This document shows positions 7,243 to 15,942 of a DNA stretch of 28,941 bases, one piece after another. How positions within the stretch are numbered: the first letter of the stretch is position 1; every line of letters begins with the position of its first letter. The position numbers and the translations under genes were made by a program. The notes beneath the pieces were generated by a model. It was not told the origin of the DNA and searched no databases. It was given only the letters and a program-made list of their open reading frames with translations. This DNA is from CAJXMH01 sp964001305. GTDB lineage: Bacteria > Bacteroidota > Bacteroidia > Flavobacteriales_E > Vicingaceae. The stretch covers positions 1 to 28,941 of the forward strand of contig CAXFAI010000046.1 in the NCBI GenBank assembly GCA_964001305.1, read 5' to 3'.

Positions 7243-8421
7243 ATGAAAGAAGTATATATAGTATCTGCAGTTAGAACCCCTATGGGAAGTTTTAATGGAA
7301 GTTTATCAGGTATATCGGCACCAAAATTGGGGGCAACCGCCATCAAAGGTGCTATTGAAAAAATTGGTCTTGACAAAAATGAAGTGGATGAAGTATTCAT
7401 GGGTAATGTGATTCAAGCTAATCTTGGCCAAGCTCCTGCTAGACAAGCTGCTATATTTGCAGGTTTAAATGAGAATGTACCTTGTACAACCATTAACAAA
7501 GTTTGTTCTTCAGGAATGAAAGCAACAATGCTTGGTGCACAAGCAATTATGCTTGGTGATGCAGATGTGGTAGTTACAGGTGGTATGGAAAACATGTCTC
7601 AAGCACCTTATTACTTAGAAAAAGCGAGAACAGGTTACAAATATGGTAATGGAACTTTAATCGACGGATTAACAAAAGACGGTTTGATTGATGTCTACCA
7701 TAATTACCCAATGGGAAATGCTGCTGAGTTATGTGCTAAAGAGTGCAACATTAGCCGTGAAGAACAAGATGAATTTGCAATTGAGTCATACAAGCGATCA
7801 GCTAAAGCTTGGGAAGAAGGTAAATTCAATGATGAAATTGTTCCTGTAGAAGTGCCTCAACGAAAGGGTGATCCAATACTTTTTAGTGAAGATGAAGAGT
7901 ACAAAAATGTACGATTTGAAAAAATACCTCAATTAAGACCGGTATTTGACAGAGAAGGAAGCGTTACAGCAGCAAATGCATCAACGATTAATGATGGTGC
8001 TTCTGCCCTAGTTTTAATGAGTAAAGAAAAAATGGAAAGCCTTGGTTTAAAACCATTAGCTAAAGTAGTTGCCTTTGCTGATGCAGCTCAAGCTCCTGAA
8101 TGGTTTACCACAGCCCCTTCTAAAGCGCTTCCAAAAGCTGTAGAAAAAGCAGGTTTAAAATTAGAGGATTTAGATGCAATAGAATTAAATGAAGCATTTT
8201 CAGTTGTAGGAATCGCCAATACTAAAGAATTGAAGCTAGATCCTGCTAAAGTGAATATCAATGGAGGAGCAGTTTCTTTAGGTCATCCTTTAGGAAATTC
8301 TGGTTCAAGAATATTAGTAACTCTAATCCATGTTTTAAAACAAAACAATGGTAAATACGGAGGAGCCGGTATTTGTAATGGAGGCGGTGGTGCTTCTGCA
8401 TTTATTATTGAAAACGTTTAA
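7243..8421 (+). CDS. atoB: Acetyl-CoA C-acetyltransferase (thiolase)
   Basis: The 392-residue protein is a full-length type II thiolase that condenses two acetyl-CoA into acetoacetyl-CoA, or cleaves 3-ketoacyl-CoA. The nucleophile Cys88 lies in INKVCSSGMKA. His348 lies in GHPLGNSGSR and the second catalytic Cys378 in the CNGGG motif. NEAFS near residue 318 is also conserved. Length and all catalytic residues are intact. Substrate range (acetoacetyl-CoA or longer chains) cannot be fixed from the sequence; no other beta-oxidation gene is nearby. The NlpC/P60 gene follows 20 nt after its stop and is probably cotranscribed, though I see no functional link. Confidence 0.95.
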   Translation: MKEVYIVSAVRTPMGSFNGSLSGISAPKLGATAIKGAIEKIGLDKNEVDEVFMGNVIQANLGQAPARQAAIFAGLNENVPCTTINKVCSSGMKATMLGAQAIMLGDADVVVTGGMENMSQAPYYLEKARTGYKYGNGTLIDGLTKDGLIDVYHNYPMGNAAELCAKECNISREEQDEFAIESYKRSAKAWEEGKFNDEIVPVEVPQRKGDPILFSEDEEYKNVRFEKIPQLRPVFDREGSVTAANASTINDGASALVLMSKEKMESLGLKPLAKVVAFADAAQAPEWFTTAPSKALPKAVEKAGLKLEDLDAIELNEAFSVVGIANTKELKLDPAKVNINGGAVSLGHPLGNSGSRILVTLIHVLKQNNGKYGGAGICNGGGGASAFIIENV

Positions 8422-8441
8422 GCAAACTAGCTTTAATTTAC

Positions 8442-9218
8442 ATGAAATACGGACTTGGACATTTAAGTGTAGTTCCATGTAGAGCAGAACCTTCAGACAG
8501 CAGTGAACAAGTAACTCAATTGCTTTTTGGAGAAACCATAAAAGTTTATGAGAAAAAGCGTTCATGGTATCGAGTAAAAACTGCTCATGATAATTATGAG
8601 TGCTGGATGGATGAAAATCAATTCATCTTTATTTCTGAAGATGAATTCAATGAGTTGAAGAATCCGCCATTACTAGTTAGTGAATTTGCTGATTTGATTA
8701 AGCATGAGCAAAGTGGAGAAATGATGACCTTGTTGTTAGGTAGCAATCTCCCCTTCTATTCTAATTCAATTGTTAAACTTGGAAATGACGAATGGAAGTA
8801 TACCGGTTCTAGTTACTCTTTTGGAGATAATCATTTAAAATCCAAATTAGTTGAACATGCATTAATGCTCTTAAACGCTCCTTACCAATGGGGAGGTCGT
8901 TCACCATTTGGAATTGATTGTTCAGGATTTGTACAATTAATTTATAAACTCAATGGTATATATTTACCCAGAGATGCATCTCAACAAGCCCAAAAAGGTC
9001 AAAAGCTTTCTTTTATTGAAGAAGCTGAAGAAGGAGATTTGGCTTTTTTCGATAATGAAGAAGGCAACATAACCCATGTTGGGATGATTTTAGAAAACAA
9101 TCGAATCATTCATGCATCAGGTATGGTGCGAATTGATCGATTAGATCATCAAGGGATTTTTAACCAAGAAAAACGTGATTATACGCACCGCTTAAGATTA
9201 ATTACCAAAGTTTGTTAA
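8442..9218 (+). CDS. C40 (NlpC/P60) peptidase with SH3-like N-terminus
   Basis: The 258-residue protein has an N-terminal SH3-like region (about 1-65, with WYRVKT and YECWMDENQ), a middle linker domain and a C-terminal NlpC/P60 domain (about 135-258). The catalytic triad is visible: Cys160 in GIDCSGFVQ, His212 in THVGM and a third polar residue near His224. This layout resembles Bacillus YkfC, a gamma-D-glutamyl-L-diamino acid endopeptidase acting on cell-wall peptides. There is no signal peptide or lipobox, which fits recycling of muropeptides in the cytoplasm. It starts 20 nt after the thiolase stop. Confidence 0.9.
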   Translation: MKYGLGHLSVVPCRAEPSDSSEQVTQLLFGETIKVYEKKRSWYRVKTAHDNYECWMDENQFIFISEDEFNELKNPPLLVSEFADLIKHEQSGEMMTLLLGSNLPFYSNSIVKLGNDEWKYTGSSYSFGDNHLKSKLVEHALMLLNAPYQWGGRSPFGIDCSGFVQLIYKLNGIYLPRDASQQAQKGQKLSFIEEAEEGDLAFFDNEEGNITHVGMILENNRIIHASGMVRIDRLDHQGIFNQEKRDYTHRLRLITKVC

Positions 9219-9281
9219 TAGATTTACTAACTGAATTAATAATTTGGCAACAAATTTGAGCAACCATAAAAAACGAAAAAG

Positions 9282-9881
9282 ATGAAAATATTCTCAACTA
9301 TTTTAAGCCTTTTAGTGGCTACAACCTTAACACTATCGTGCAATTCTCAAAGTAAATTAGGCGATGGTTTGTTTGCAAAAATTAATACTACCAAAGGAAG
9401 TATCATTGTAAAATTGGAATTCCAAAAAACGCCTTTAACCGTTGCCAATTTTGTGGGTTTAGCGGAAGGAGATATAAAAAATACAGCAAAAGCTGAAGGA
9501 GAACCATACTATGATGGTTTAACTTTTCATAGAGTGATTAAAGACTTTATGATTCAAGGTGGCGACCCTACAGGTAGCGGTGCAGGTGGACCTGGATACT
9601 CATTTAAAGATGAATTTGATACAAGCCTAAAACACAACCGAGCAGGTACACTTTCAATGGCAAATGCGGGACCTGGCACAAATGGTTCTCAATTCTTTAT
9701 TACCCATAAAGATACACCATGGTTAGATGGTAAGCACACTGTATTTGGTTATGTTGTAGAAGGACAAGGTACAGTAGATTTAATTGAAAAAGGTGATGTA
9801 ATTAAAAGCATTGAAATCATCAGAAATGGAAAAGAAGCAAAAGCTTTTAATGCAGCAAAGGTGTTTTCTGAAATGAGATAG
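9282..9881 (+). CDS. Cyclophilin-type peptidyl-prolyl isomerase, lipoprotein
   Basis: The 199-residue protein has a lipoprotein signal ending LSC, with Cys20 as the likely lipid site. A compact bacterial cyclophilin domain follows (about 30-190). Active-site segments are visible: FHRVIKDFMIQGGDP with the key Arg, then GSQFFIT and WLDGKHTVFG. It should speed proline isomerisation in secreted proteins, anchored in the periplasm or outer membrane. The gene is followed by a strong terminator shared with the convergent gene. Confidence 0.93.
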   Translation: MKIFSTILSLLVATTLTLSCNSQSKLGDGLFAKINTTKGSIIVKLEFQKTPLTVANFVGLAEGDIKNTAKAEGEPYYDGLTFHRVIKDFMIQGGDPTGSGAGGPGYSFKDEFDTSLKHNRAGTLSMANAGPGTNGSQFFITHKDTPWLDGKHTVFGYVVEGQGTVDLIEKGDVIKSIEIIRNGKEAKAFNAAKVFSEMR

Positions 9882-9901
9882 GTTTATCCTAAAATTGAAT
9901 A

Positions 9902-9928
9902 AAAAAAGCGGCTAAAAGCCGCTTTTTT
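9902..9928. terminator. Bidirectional terminator
   Basis: A perfect stem AAAAAAGCGGCT/AGCCGCTTTTTT with loop AAA lies between two convergent genes. The A-tract on one side and T-tract on the other make it work on both strands. The stop codon of the minus-strand gene (9927-9929) overlaps the end of the T-tract. Confidence 0.9.
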
Positions 9929-10499
9929 AGTTTATAGTCTCTATTCGTTCTACCCGCTCACAACAATCTTCTAGTGCTTGTGTCATGAGTGTACTCACAT
10001 TTATTAAATTGCTTTTATAGGCTTCCTTGACGTCTTTCATATCTTGTGAAAATGCAAACAGTGCATTATTCATTAATTGCAAACTACTAATCTTAGATTT
10101 AAATTTTCTAAGTAATACATCTAAATACAACAAAGACCTTCTGCATTTTAATAAATCAGTTAATTGTCCTTCTTCTTGCTCGTAAGCTTCAATGGCTGTA
10201 TCTACAAATTCTAGCATTTCTTGTAGCAAATGAGCAAACGAATTACTTCGATCACCAATATTCTGATTAAATGCTTTTATGTTTTCATTCAGCTTGGTCA
10301 CATTTTCTTGAATGATTTCTTCATTCTTTTTGGGGTCCTTTGAAAATCCATGATCAATATCTGCAACTTGTTCCATGTATCTTCTAGAACGATTCTTCAA
10401 TTCGTTCACAAGCTTTACCGTTTCCTTTTGAATTTTTTGCAATTCAACCTGTTTACTATATGCCATTTGAATGGCACTCTTAAAGCTTTCTTTACTCAT
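9927..10499 (-). CDS. Helical protein of unknown function
   Basis: I do not recognise this 190-residue protein. It is rich in Glu, Lys, Gln, Asn and Leu, has almost no Gly or Pro, and should be nearly all alpha helix with coiled-coil stretches, for example about 15-50 and 60-115. There is no signal peptide or membrane segment, so it is probably cytoplasmic. A CC pair lies near the C-terminus (EDCCERVERIE). The reading frame is clean with an ATG start, and the minus strand reads TATCTTTA about 25 nt upstream, one base off the -7 consensus. The next minus-strand gene upstream encodes a VTT membrane protein, 60 bp away. Confidence 0.8.
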   Translation of the reverse strand: MSKESFKSAIQMAYSKQVELQKIQKETVKLVNELKNRSRRYMEQVADIDHGFSKDPKKNEEIIQENVTKLNENIKAFNQNIGDRSNSFAHLLQEMLEFVDTAIEAYEQEEGQLTDLLKCRRSLLYLDVLLRKFKSKISSLQLMNNALFAFSQDMKDVKEAYKSNLINVSTLMTQALEDCCERVERIETIN

Positions 10500-10559
10500 G
10501 GTTTGTAAGTTTTGGTGGCTCTTTAAAGATAAGCAATACTGATTAAAAGCAAAATAATT

Positions 10560-11189
10560 TTACAATACTTTAAACAACACTAAGGCATATCCAAAAAAGC
10601 GTAGGAAGCGAAATAAGCCTAAAAGAAGAAAGGTTTTTACTGGAAAACGAACCATTCCTGCAGCTGCACAAACAGGGGAAAATGGTAATGGAAATAGTGC
10701 TGCAAATACAATCAATACTCCACCCCACTTTCTCAAATTATCAATATGGTTAAGAAACTTTCTCTCTAACCAATTATGCACTTTAGGTAATTTTCCAATG
10801 TATACGCCAATGATGTAAGAAATTACACCACCACCATACGATAAGGCCGCTAACAAACCTACCATCGCATAGGGATTTTGAAACTGCTTACCCCATAGAA
10901 TAAAAAAGTCAGGAGGAATTAAGCCAAGAAATGATTCAGAAAGTAGAAAAATGAGCAAGATAGTTATTGGCCTAAACTTGATGGTCATTAACTCAAAATA
11001 ATAATCTAAGTCTGGCAAATAATCTTTAACTAGGTAAAGTATCAAAGCTAAACCACCAAGACCAACAACCAATTTTAGCACATTCTTTTTCAAAAAGTCA
11101 TAGGCTCCATTTCGCTTATAAAAATGATAATATGTTTTTCCTTTCTGTTTAATGGAACGCTTTGTCTTCCTTCTTCGTCTATCAGTCAT
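10560..11189 (-). CDS. VTT-domain (DedA/YqaA-like) membrane protein
   Basis: The 209-residue protein has a very basic N-terminus (RRRRKTKR), a membrane helix at about 38-55 and then a VTT (SNARE-associated Golgi) domain. The domain shows an ESFLGLIPPDFFI re-entrant-like segment, further helices, and a LPFSPVCAAAGMVRFP segment near residue 170 that is typical of the YqaA branch. DedA-superfamily proteins are linked to lipid-carrier or phospholipid scrambling across the inner membrane; the function of this branch is less clear. A TAnnTTTG match sits only 4 nt from the ATG, hinting at a leaderless mRNA. Confidence 0.85.
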   Translation of the reverse strand: MTDRRRRKTKRSIKQKGKTYYHFYKRNGAYDFLKKNVLKLVVGLGGLALILYLVKDYLPDLDYYFELMTIKFRPITILLIFLLSESFLGLIPPDFFILWGKQFQNPYAMVGLLAALSYGGGVISYIIGVYIGKLPKVHNWLERKFLNHIDNLRKWGGVLIVFAALFPLPFSPVCAAAGMVRFPVKTFLLLGLFRFLRFFGYALVLFKVL

Positions 11190-11193
11190 GGCG

Positions 11194-11201
11194 CAAAATT
11201 A
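11194..11201 (-). promoter_or_regulatory. -7 promoter element very close to the VTT gene start
   Basis: The minus strand reads TAATTTTG, an exact TAnnTTTG match, followed by only 4 nt before the ATG. If used, transcription would begin at or next to the start codon. No -33 TTG is clear. Confidence 0.5.
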
Positions 11202-11302
11202 GCTAAAGCCTTTAATCACTTATGATATATTGAAAAATTAAAGTAACATTTTAGAACAATTCACTCATCCATAGCGTTAAGAAATAGTAAAGTAAGATTT
11301 GA

Positions 11303-11872
11303 ATGTATCCAGTTTTTCCCTTAAATATTGTCATTTTACCTAATGAAAGTGTGGCCTTACATCTCTTTGAGCCACGCTATAAAGAACTTTTTCAAGATTG
11401 TAAAGATGGTGGTGAATTTGTAATAGTTCATAAAGGAAAAAATGGATTAGCTAAAATGGGTACCCTAGTATTTATTGAAAAAGTGATTAATGAGTATCCA
11501 GATGACACCGTTGACCTAATTGTTCAGGGAATAACGACTATTGAAATTGAACAATTCATTGATTTTTTTCCCAACAAACTCTACTCAGCGGTAAAAGGTA
11601 AAAGGCATGAATTATCTAATAAAGCGTGCGAAAAATTAAAAAATAGGTTTTTTACTTATATGGCAAGTATTGGAAAGAAAATTTCTAATCCAGAACGTAT
11701 AAACCTCTTCTATATCGCTAACAGAATTGAATTAAACTTAGAATCTAAACTAGAATTGATTAGTCTGACTTCAAATGAAGCGATCAATAAATTTCTTTTA
11801 CACGAAATTCAGATGATGGAAAAAATTCAAGAACAAGAAAGTTGGTTGCAACAAAAGTTTCACTTGAATTAA
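11303..11872 (+). CDS. Lon N-terminal-like (LON substrate-binding) domain protein
   Basis: The 189-residue protein starts with YPVFPLNIVILPNE and LHLFEPRYKEL, the hallmark of the PUA-like LON substrate-binding domain (about 1-110). A helical C-terminal half follows. It lacks the AAA+ and protease parts of Lon. Stand-alone LON-domain proteins are common in bacteria, but their role is not settled. The gene is divergent from the VTT gene. Its stop overlaps the stop of the convergent CoA-binding gene by 4 nt through a shared TTAA. Confidence 0.88.
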   Translation: MYPVFPLNIVILPNESVALHLFEPRYKELFQDCKDGGEFVIVHKGKNGLAKMGTLVFIEKVINEYPDDTVDLIVQGITTIEIEQFIDFFPNKLYSAVKGKRHELSNKACEKLKNRFFTYMASIGKKISNPERINLFYIANRIELNLESKLELISLTSNEAINKFLLHEIQMMEKIQEQESWLQQKFHLN

Positions 11873-12234
11873 TACAAGTTGGTAGAAAGCATTACTAATG
11901 TACATGCATCTACCACCTCTATTCCTTCTTTTCTAAGCTTTTCTTCTAATTCAGGATTAGCGGTACCAGGATTAAAAATGACTCGTTTGGGTTTATGATT
12001 AATCAAATAATCATAATAAGGGGGTTGATTTTGTGGCCCTATGTATAAGGTAATCGTATCAACTCCTTCATGATATTTATCGGCAGTTTGAATTTCCAAA
12101 TCCGCCACTTTTCCCTTTTTGATTCCTACAGGAATAACCTCATGTCCACTTGCCTTCAAACGATGAACTGCTTTGTAAGCATATCGATCCGGATTTGTGG
12201 AGGCACCTAAAACGATTGTCTTTTTTGAATTCAT
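11869..12234 (-). CDS. CoA-binding domain protein (YccU-like)
   Basis: The 121-residue protein is a single Rossmann-type CoA_binding_2 domain. VLGASTNPDRYAYKA near the N-terminus is the glycine-rich nucleotide loop. VIPVGIKKGKV and the later FNPGTANPELEEKLR segment are typical of the small YccU/YneT family. Binding of CoA is known for the family; the biological role is unknown. A complete-looking Bacteroidota promoter lies immediately upstream with the -7 box 4 nt from the ATG. Confidence 0.9.
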   Translation of the reverse strand: MNSKKTIVLGASTNPDRYAYKAVHRLKASGHEVIPVGIKKGKVADLEIQTADKYHEGVDTITLYIGPQNQPPYYDYLINHKPKRVIFNPGTANPELEEKLRKEGIEVVDACTLVMLSTNLY

Positions 12235-12238
12235 AAAG

Positions 12239-12271
12239 CAAAGTTAGCTTGCTTAATTTAGACACTTCAAA
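12239..12271 (-). promoter_or_regulatory. Promoter of the CoA-binding gene (-33 and -7 boxes)
   Basis: The minus strand has TTTG (12268-12271), a 21-nt spacer and TAACTTTG (12239-12246), matching both boxes of the Bacteroidota promoter at an accepted spacing. Only 4 nt separate the -7 box from the ATG at 12234, so the mRNA should be leaderless or nearly so. Confidence 0.65.
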
Positions 12272-12299
12272 TTTAGATTCTAAAAAAAGCATAAAATCC

Positions 12300-13463
12300 A
12301 TGAAGACTTTTCTACTCTTAGGTTCAGGAGAATTAGGTAAAGAATTTACAATTAGTGCCAAACGTTACGGACATCAGGTAATTGCCGTTGATCGTTATGA
12401 AAATGCACCGGCCATGCAAGTAGCTGACGACTTTGCCGTAATTAACATGCTAGATGGTGATGCGCTGCAAGAATTAATCGATAAACATTCGCCAGATTTT
12501 ATCATTCCAGAAATTGAAGCAATAAGAACCGAAAAGCTTTATGAATTTGAGAAAGCAGGAATCCAAGTAGTTCCTTCTGCAAAAGCGACCAATTACACCA
12601 TGGATCGAAAAGCCATTAGAGATATGGCAGCTCAAGAATTAGGTTTAAGAACCGCACCTTATAGCTATGCTAAAAGTATAGAAGAAATGACGGCCGCGGT
12701 GGAAAAAGTGGGCATTCCATGTGTGGTAAAACCATTAATGTCTTCTTCTGGAAAAGGTCAATCTGTAATTCGTAATAAAGCAGAAATACAGCAAGCTTGG
12801 GAATTTGCGCAAGCTGGAAGTCGTGGAGATTTAGCGGAAGTCATTGTGGAAGGCTTCATCGATTTTGATTCAGAAATTACATTGCTAACTGTAACTCAGA
12901 AAAACGGCCCTACTCTATTTTGCGCACCTATTGGTCATCGACAAGAAAGAGGAGATTACCAAGAAAGTTGGCAGCCTGCTAAATTGCATTCTGATTGGCT
13001 AAAAGAAGCTGAAGAAATGGCTGCTAAGGTAACCCAAGCCCTAGGTGGTGCTGGTTTATGGGGTGTAGAATTCTTTATTGCAAGCGATGGAGTTTATTTT
13101 TCAGAGCTTTCTCCAAGACCTCACGATACTGGGATGGTAACACTAGCAGGCACCCAAAATTTTTCGGAGTTTGAATTACACCTTCGAGCCGTTCTAGGCT
13201 TGCCTATTCCCTCTATAGAACTTCTAAGGCATGGAGCTAATGCAGTGATACTAGCAAATGAAGAAAGTAATGAGATTCCAAAAATAATTGGATTAGAAAA
13301 AATTTGTAATGACCCAAAAACAGATTTTCGAATATTTGGAAAACCCAATACAAGGCCTTACAGAAGAATGGGAATAACACTGGCCTACGATGAACTAGGT
13401 AGTGATGTTGAGAGCTTGCGAATCAAAGCTAAAGAGTTGGCTAATCAGATTAAAGTAAACTAA
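12300..13463 (+). CDS. purT: Formate-dependent phosphoribosylglycinamide formyltransferase
   Basis: The protein is an ATP-grasp enzyme that makes formyl-GAR from GAR, formate and ATP in purine synthesis. I start it at the ATG 12300, which puts the nucleotide loop LLLGSGELGKE at residues 4-14 as in known PurT; an upstream in-frame TTG would add 17 unlikely residues. The 387 residues match the usual length of about 390. ATP-grasp segments CVVKPLMSSSGKGQSV, VEFFIASDG and ELSPRPHDTGMVTL are intact. A small SRPBCC gene starts 6 nt after its stop, then an AraC gene, forming a tight run. Confidence 0.95.
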   Translation: MKTFLLLGSGELGKEFTISAKRYGHQVIAVDRYENAPAMQVADDFAVINMLDGDALQELIDKHSPDFIIPEIEAIRTEKLYEFEKAGIQVVPSAKATNYTMDRKAIRDMAAQELGLRTAPYSYAKSIEEMTAAVEKVGIPCVVKPLMSSSGKGQSVIRNKAEIQQAWEFAQAGSRGDLAEVIVEGFIDFDSEITLLTVTQKNGPTLFCAPIGHRQERGDYQESWQPAKLHSDWLKEAEEMAAKVTQALGGAGLWGVEFFIASDGVYFSELSPRPHDTGMVTLAGTQNFSEFELHLRAVLGLPIPSIELLRHGANAVILANEESNEIPKIIGLEKICNDPKTDFRIFGKPNTRPYRRMGITLAYDELGSDVESLRIKAKELANQIKVN

Positions 13464-13469
13464 AAGAAC

Positions 13470-13880
13470 ATGGAAGTTACCATTGAAGTTACAGTAAACG
13501 CCCCTATCCATATTGTTTGGGATGCATGGACGAATGAAAAACACATTGTAAATTGGAATTTTGCATCTGACGATTGGCATTGCCCAGGCGCTAAAAACCC
13601 TTTACAAGTTGGTGCTACTTTTAGTTGGCGAATGGAAGCAAAAGATGGTAGCATGGGATTTGATTTTCAAGGTGTTTATGACAAAATTGAAACAAACAAA
13701 TTACTGGAATATCATTTAGAAGACAATCGAAAAGTAAAAGTAGAGTTTGAAGAAACTGATGGTCAAGTAAGGCTTTTAGAAAGCTTTGAGACAGAAGACC
13801 AGAATTCAGCTGAACTTCAAAAAAATGGCTGGCAAGCTATTTTAAATCATTTTAAACACTATACCGAATCACTAATTTAA
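13470..13880 (+). CDS. SRPBCC (AHSA1-like) protein
   Basis: The 136-residue protein is a single START-like/SRPBCC domain of the AHSA1 type. The family pattern is clear: VNAPIHIVWDAWTNEKHIVNW near the start, a GATFSWRMEAKDGS strand pair in the middle and the C-terminal helix NGWQAILNHFKHY. Such small proteins bind hydrophobic ligands or act as partners for regulators; the ligand is unknown. It starts 6 nt after purT, and the AraC/GyrI-like regulator starts 4 nt after its stop, suggesting translational coupling. Confidence 0.92.
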   Translation: MEVTIEVTVNAPIHIVWDAWTNEKHIVNWNFASDDWHCPGAKNPLQVGATFSWRMEAKDGSMGFDFQGVYDKIETNKLLEYHLEDNRKVKVEFEETDGQVRLLESFETEDQNSAELQKNGWQAILNHFKHYTESLI

Positions 13881-13884
13881 TCGA

Positions 13885-14793
13885 TTGGAAACTGAGCTAT
13901 ACAAGCTGTATCGTAACCGATTAATTCAAGTATTGGATTATATTAAGCTAAATATTGACCAACAAATAAGTCTTGATGAATTAGCTAGAATCGCACACTT
14001 CTCCCCTTTTCATTTTCATCGAATATTTAAGTTTATTACCCAAGAAACTCCTAATGCTTATATTTTAAGAAGAAGAATTGAAAAAGCTGCTGCTGAAATA
14101 CTACACAGCAATAAAAGTATACAAGAGATTGGATTGGAGGTTGGTTTTAATGACGCCAGTAGCTTTAGTAGAAGCTTTAAAAAATACTATCAATTAAGTC
14201 CTACTGCCTTTAAAAAAGCAAACCCGTTTAAATTTAGCAAGATTCGTCAATTGAAAAGCAAGATTGGTCAAGAATACCCCAAGCGAGAGGAATACCTTCG
14301 TAACCTAAATCATTTAATGAATTGGAGAACTATGAATGCTAAAATAGAAGTACAAAAGCTATCGAAATTTAATTTTGCTTACCACCCTATTGTTGGACCA
14401 CAAAACATAAGAATGGCCATTGAAAAAGTGATGCAATGGGCTAGGCCACAAGCTTTGTTTCATGAAAAAAGTAAGATGATTACCCAGTTTCACGACAGTT
14501 TTAAAATTACTGAAGCAGATAAAGTTAGAATGAGTGTAGGTATGCTTGTTGAAGTTGATGCAATTGAAAGTGAAGCCGTTAAAATAAAAACGCTTAGCCC
14601 TTCAAAATGTATTGTTGGGAAGTATGAAATTGGTTTGAATGAATTTGAAAAAGCCTGGACAGGACTATTTGCTTGGATGAATGAAAAAGGTTATTCTAAG
14701 TCGGAAATAGATCCATTTGAAATTTATCACAACGACTTTAATGAGCACCCTGAAAAAAAGTGCATTGTCGATTTATGTATTCCTATCCAATAA
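13885..14793 (+). CDS. AraC-family regulator with GyrI-like ligand domain
   Basis: The 302-residue protein begins with an AraC DNA-binding domain (about 10-112). Its two helix-turn-helix units are ISLDELARIAHFSPFHFHRIF and IQEIGLEVGFNDASSFSRSFK. A GyrI-like small-molecule-binding domain follows (about 145-302). This order (HTH first) is that of Rob/SoxS-like regulators with effector domains. A TTG start is used, 4 nt after the SRPBCC stop; no ATG lies near. Its target genes are not known; the SRPBCC neighbour may share its ligand. It ends directly against the stop of the convergent AraC gene with no gap. Confidence 0.9.
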   Translation: METELYKLYRNRLIQVLDYIKLNIDQQISLDELARIAHFSPFHFHRIFKFITQETPNAYILRRRIEKAAAEILHSNKSIQEIGLEVGFNDASSFSRSFKKYYQLSPTAFKKANPFKFSKIRQLKSKIGQEYPKREEYLRNLNHLMNWRTMNAKIEVQKLSKFNFAYHPIVGPQNIRMAIEKVMQWARPQALFHEKSKMITQFHDSFKITEADKVRMSVGMLVEVDAIESEAVKIKTLSPSKCIVGKYEIGLNEFEKAWTGLFAWMNEKGYSKSEIDPFEIYHNDFNEHPEKKCIVDLCIPIQ

Positions 14794-15726
14794 TTAATGA
14801 GTATTACTAATGGAAGACTTGAACTGTTGCGGTGTCATCAGTTCAAGCTTCTTAAATTGACGATTGAAATAACTGATGTTATTAAAGCCTGATTGATAAG
14901 CGACTTCAGAAATTCTAACCTTCTTCTTTTGCTTAATCAACTTTTTAGCGAATTTAATTTTCTCTGCATTGATGTAATCAATAGGAGAAACACCCAAGGT
15001 ATTCTTAAACTTCTTGTGAAAATGAGAACTACTCATACATGCCTTTTCAGCAAGTTGATCAACATTTATATCCTTATCAGTCAAGTGGTCTTTAATGTAT
15101 TTTACCACACATCCAATTCTTGTATCGCTAAACATCCCATTCTCATCATTAAGGATATAGGTTTTCGCTTTGGTTTGAAGTAAGCGTACTATTAATTCCT
15201 GAATCATTAAATCCAGAAGAGCATCTTTAGAGCGAGCATTATTGGTAAACGTTTGTACTAAGCGTTGCACCAAATAATTCACATCCATATTATTGATTAA
15301 ATGCGATGCTTGGTTGTCTAATTGCCAATTGTTATTTTCATTTTCAATCTCTACATGCGTATTAAAACGTTCTACCACTTCTACTACTTTTCTAGAATCT
15401 ATTCCTAATGCAAGACATTGGGTAGGATCACCTTGTTTGGCTAAAGGAAAATCAATTACCATTTCTTTATTGGTAGGCATAACGACTGATTCGCCAGGAA
15501 AAAAATCAAAAGCAGGTATACCATCTATATGCATCACTTTTTTACCAGTTAGCATACTCGCAATAATGGGAAAATCGAATTTTAAAGCCACTTGCTCTGC
15601 ATATTCATGGGTTTCATAAATATTCAGCTCCGCAAAATCTGCGCTATAAGTCGTTCGATTTTCCACCAATGTGGTCAACTTTCGTCTTCTCCGATGATCA
15701 TCAAGTAGTTTTCTCATCTCATTCAA
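14794..15726 (-). CDS. AraC-family regulator (AraC_N type), likely controls the aldehyde dehydrogenase
   Basis: The 310-residue protein has an N-terminal cupin-like AraC_N domain (about 20-190, with FFPGESVVMP) and a C-terminal AraC DNA-binding domain (about 205-305). The HTH units are INVDQLAEKACMSSSHFHKKF and VRISEVAYQSGFNNISYFNRQFK, followed by MTPQQFK. It is transcribed away from the aldehyde dehydrogenase gene across a 216-bp gap that holds a pair of 13-bp direct repeats. The arrangement suggests it activates the dehydrogenase when an aldehyde or alcohol is present, but this is inferred. ATGs at codons 1 and 4 are both possible starts. Confidence 0.92.
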   Translation of the reverse strand: MNEMRKLLDDHRRRRKLTTLVENRTTYSADFAELNIYETHEYAEQVALKFDFPIIASMLTGKKVMHIDGIPAFDFFPGESVVMPTNKEMVIDFPLAKQGDPTQCLALGIDSRKVVEVVERFNTHVEIENENNNWQLDNQASHLINNMDVNYLVQRLVQTFTNNARSKDALLDLMIQELIVRLLQTKAKTYILNDENGMFSDTRIGCVVKYIKDHLTDKDINVDQLAEKACMSSSHFHKKFKNTLGVSPIDYINAEKIKFAKKLIKQKKKVRISEVAYQSGFNNISYFNRQFKKLELMTPQQFKSSISNTH

Positions 15727-15856
15727 TTCTTTCGCTTGTTAAATTAATGAAATGATAGAAATGTGCAAGAATTTGATATAAATGTTCAATAATGATAGCC
15801 TAATCACTTGATATTTTTAGGGTCTGCTAATTTTTAAAGAAATAGCAATTTTAAAA

Positions 15857-15920
15857 GAATCAGATTCAAACATAGTTTTAACATACTTAAAACAAGGTAA
15901 ATAGACCAATCTGATTCAAA
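15857..15920 (+). promoter_or_regulatory. Direct-repeat candidate operator upstream of the aldehyde dehydrogenase
   Basis: AATCAGATTCAAA (15858-15870) and AATCTGATTCAAA (15908-15920) differ by one base and are 50 bp apart, close to five helical turns. The second copy ends 22 nt before the ATG. AraC-type proteins often bind paired direct repeats, and a divergent AraC gene starts 130 bp away, so these are candidate binding sites. Confidence 0.5.
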
Positions 15921-15942
15921 TATTAACCTAAATTAAACAGAG

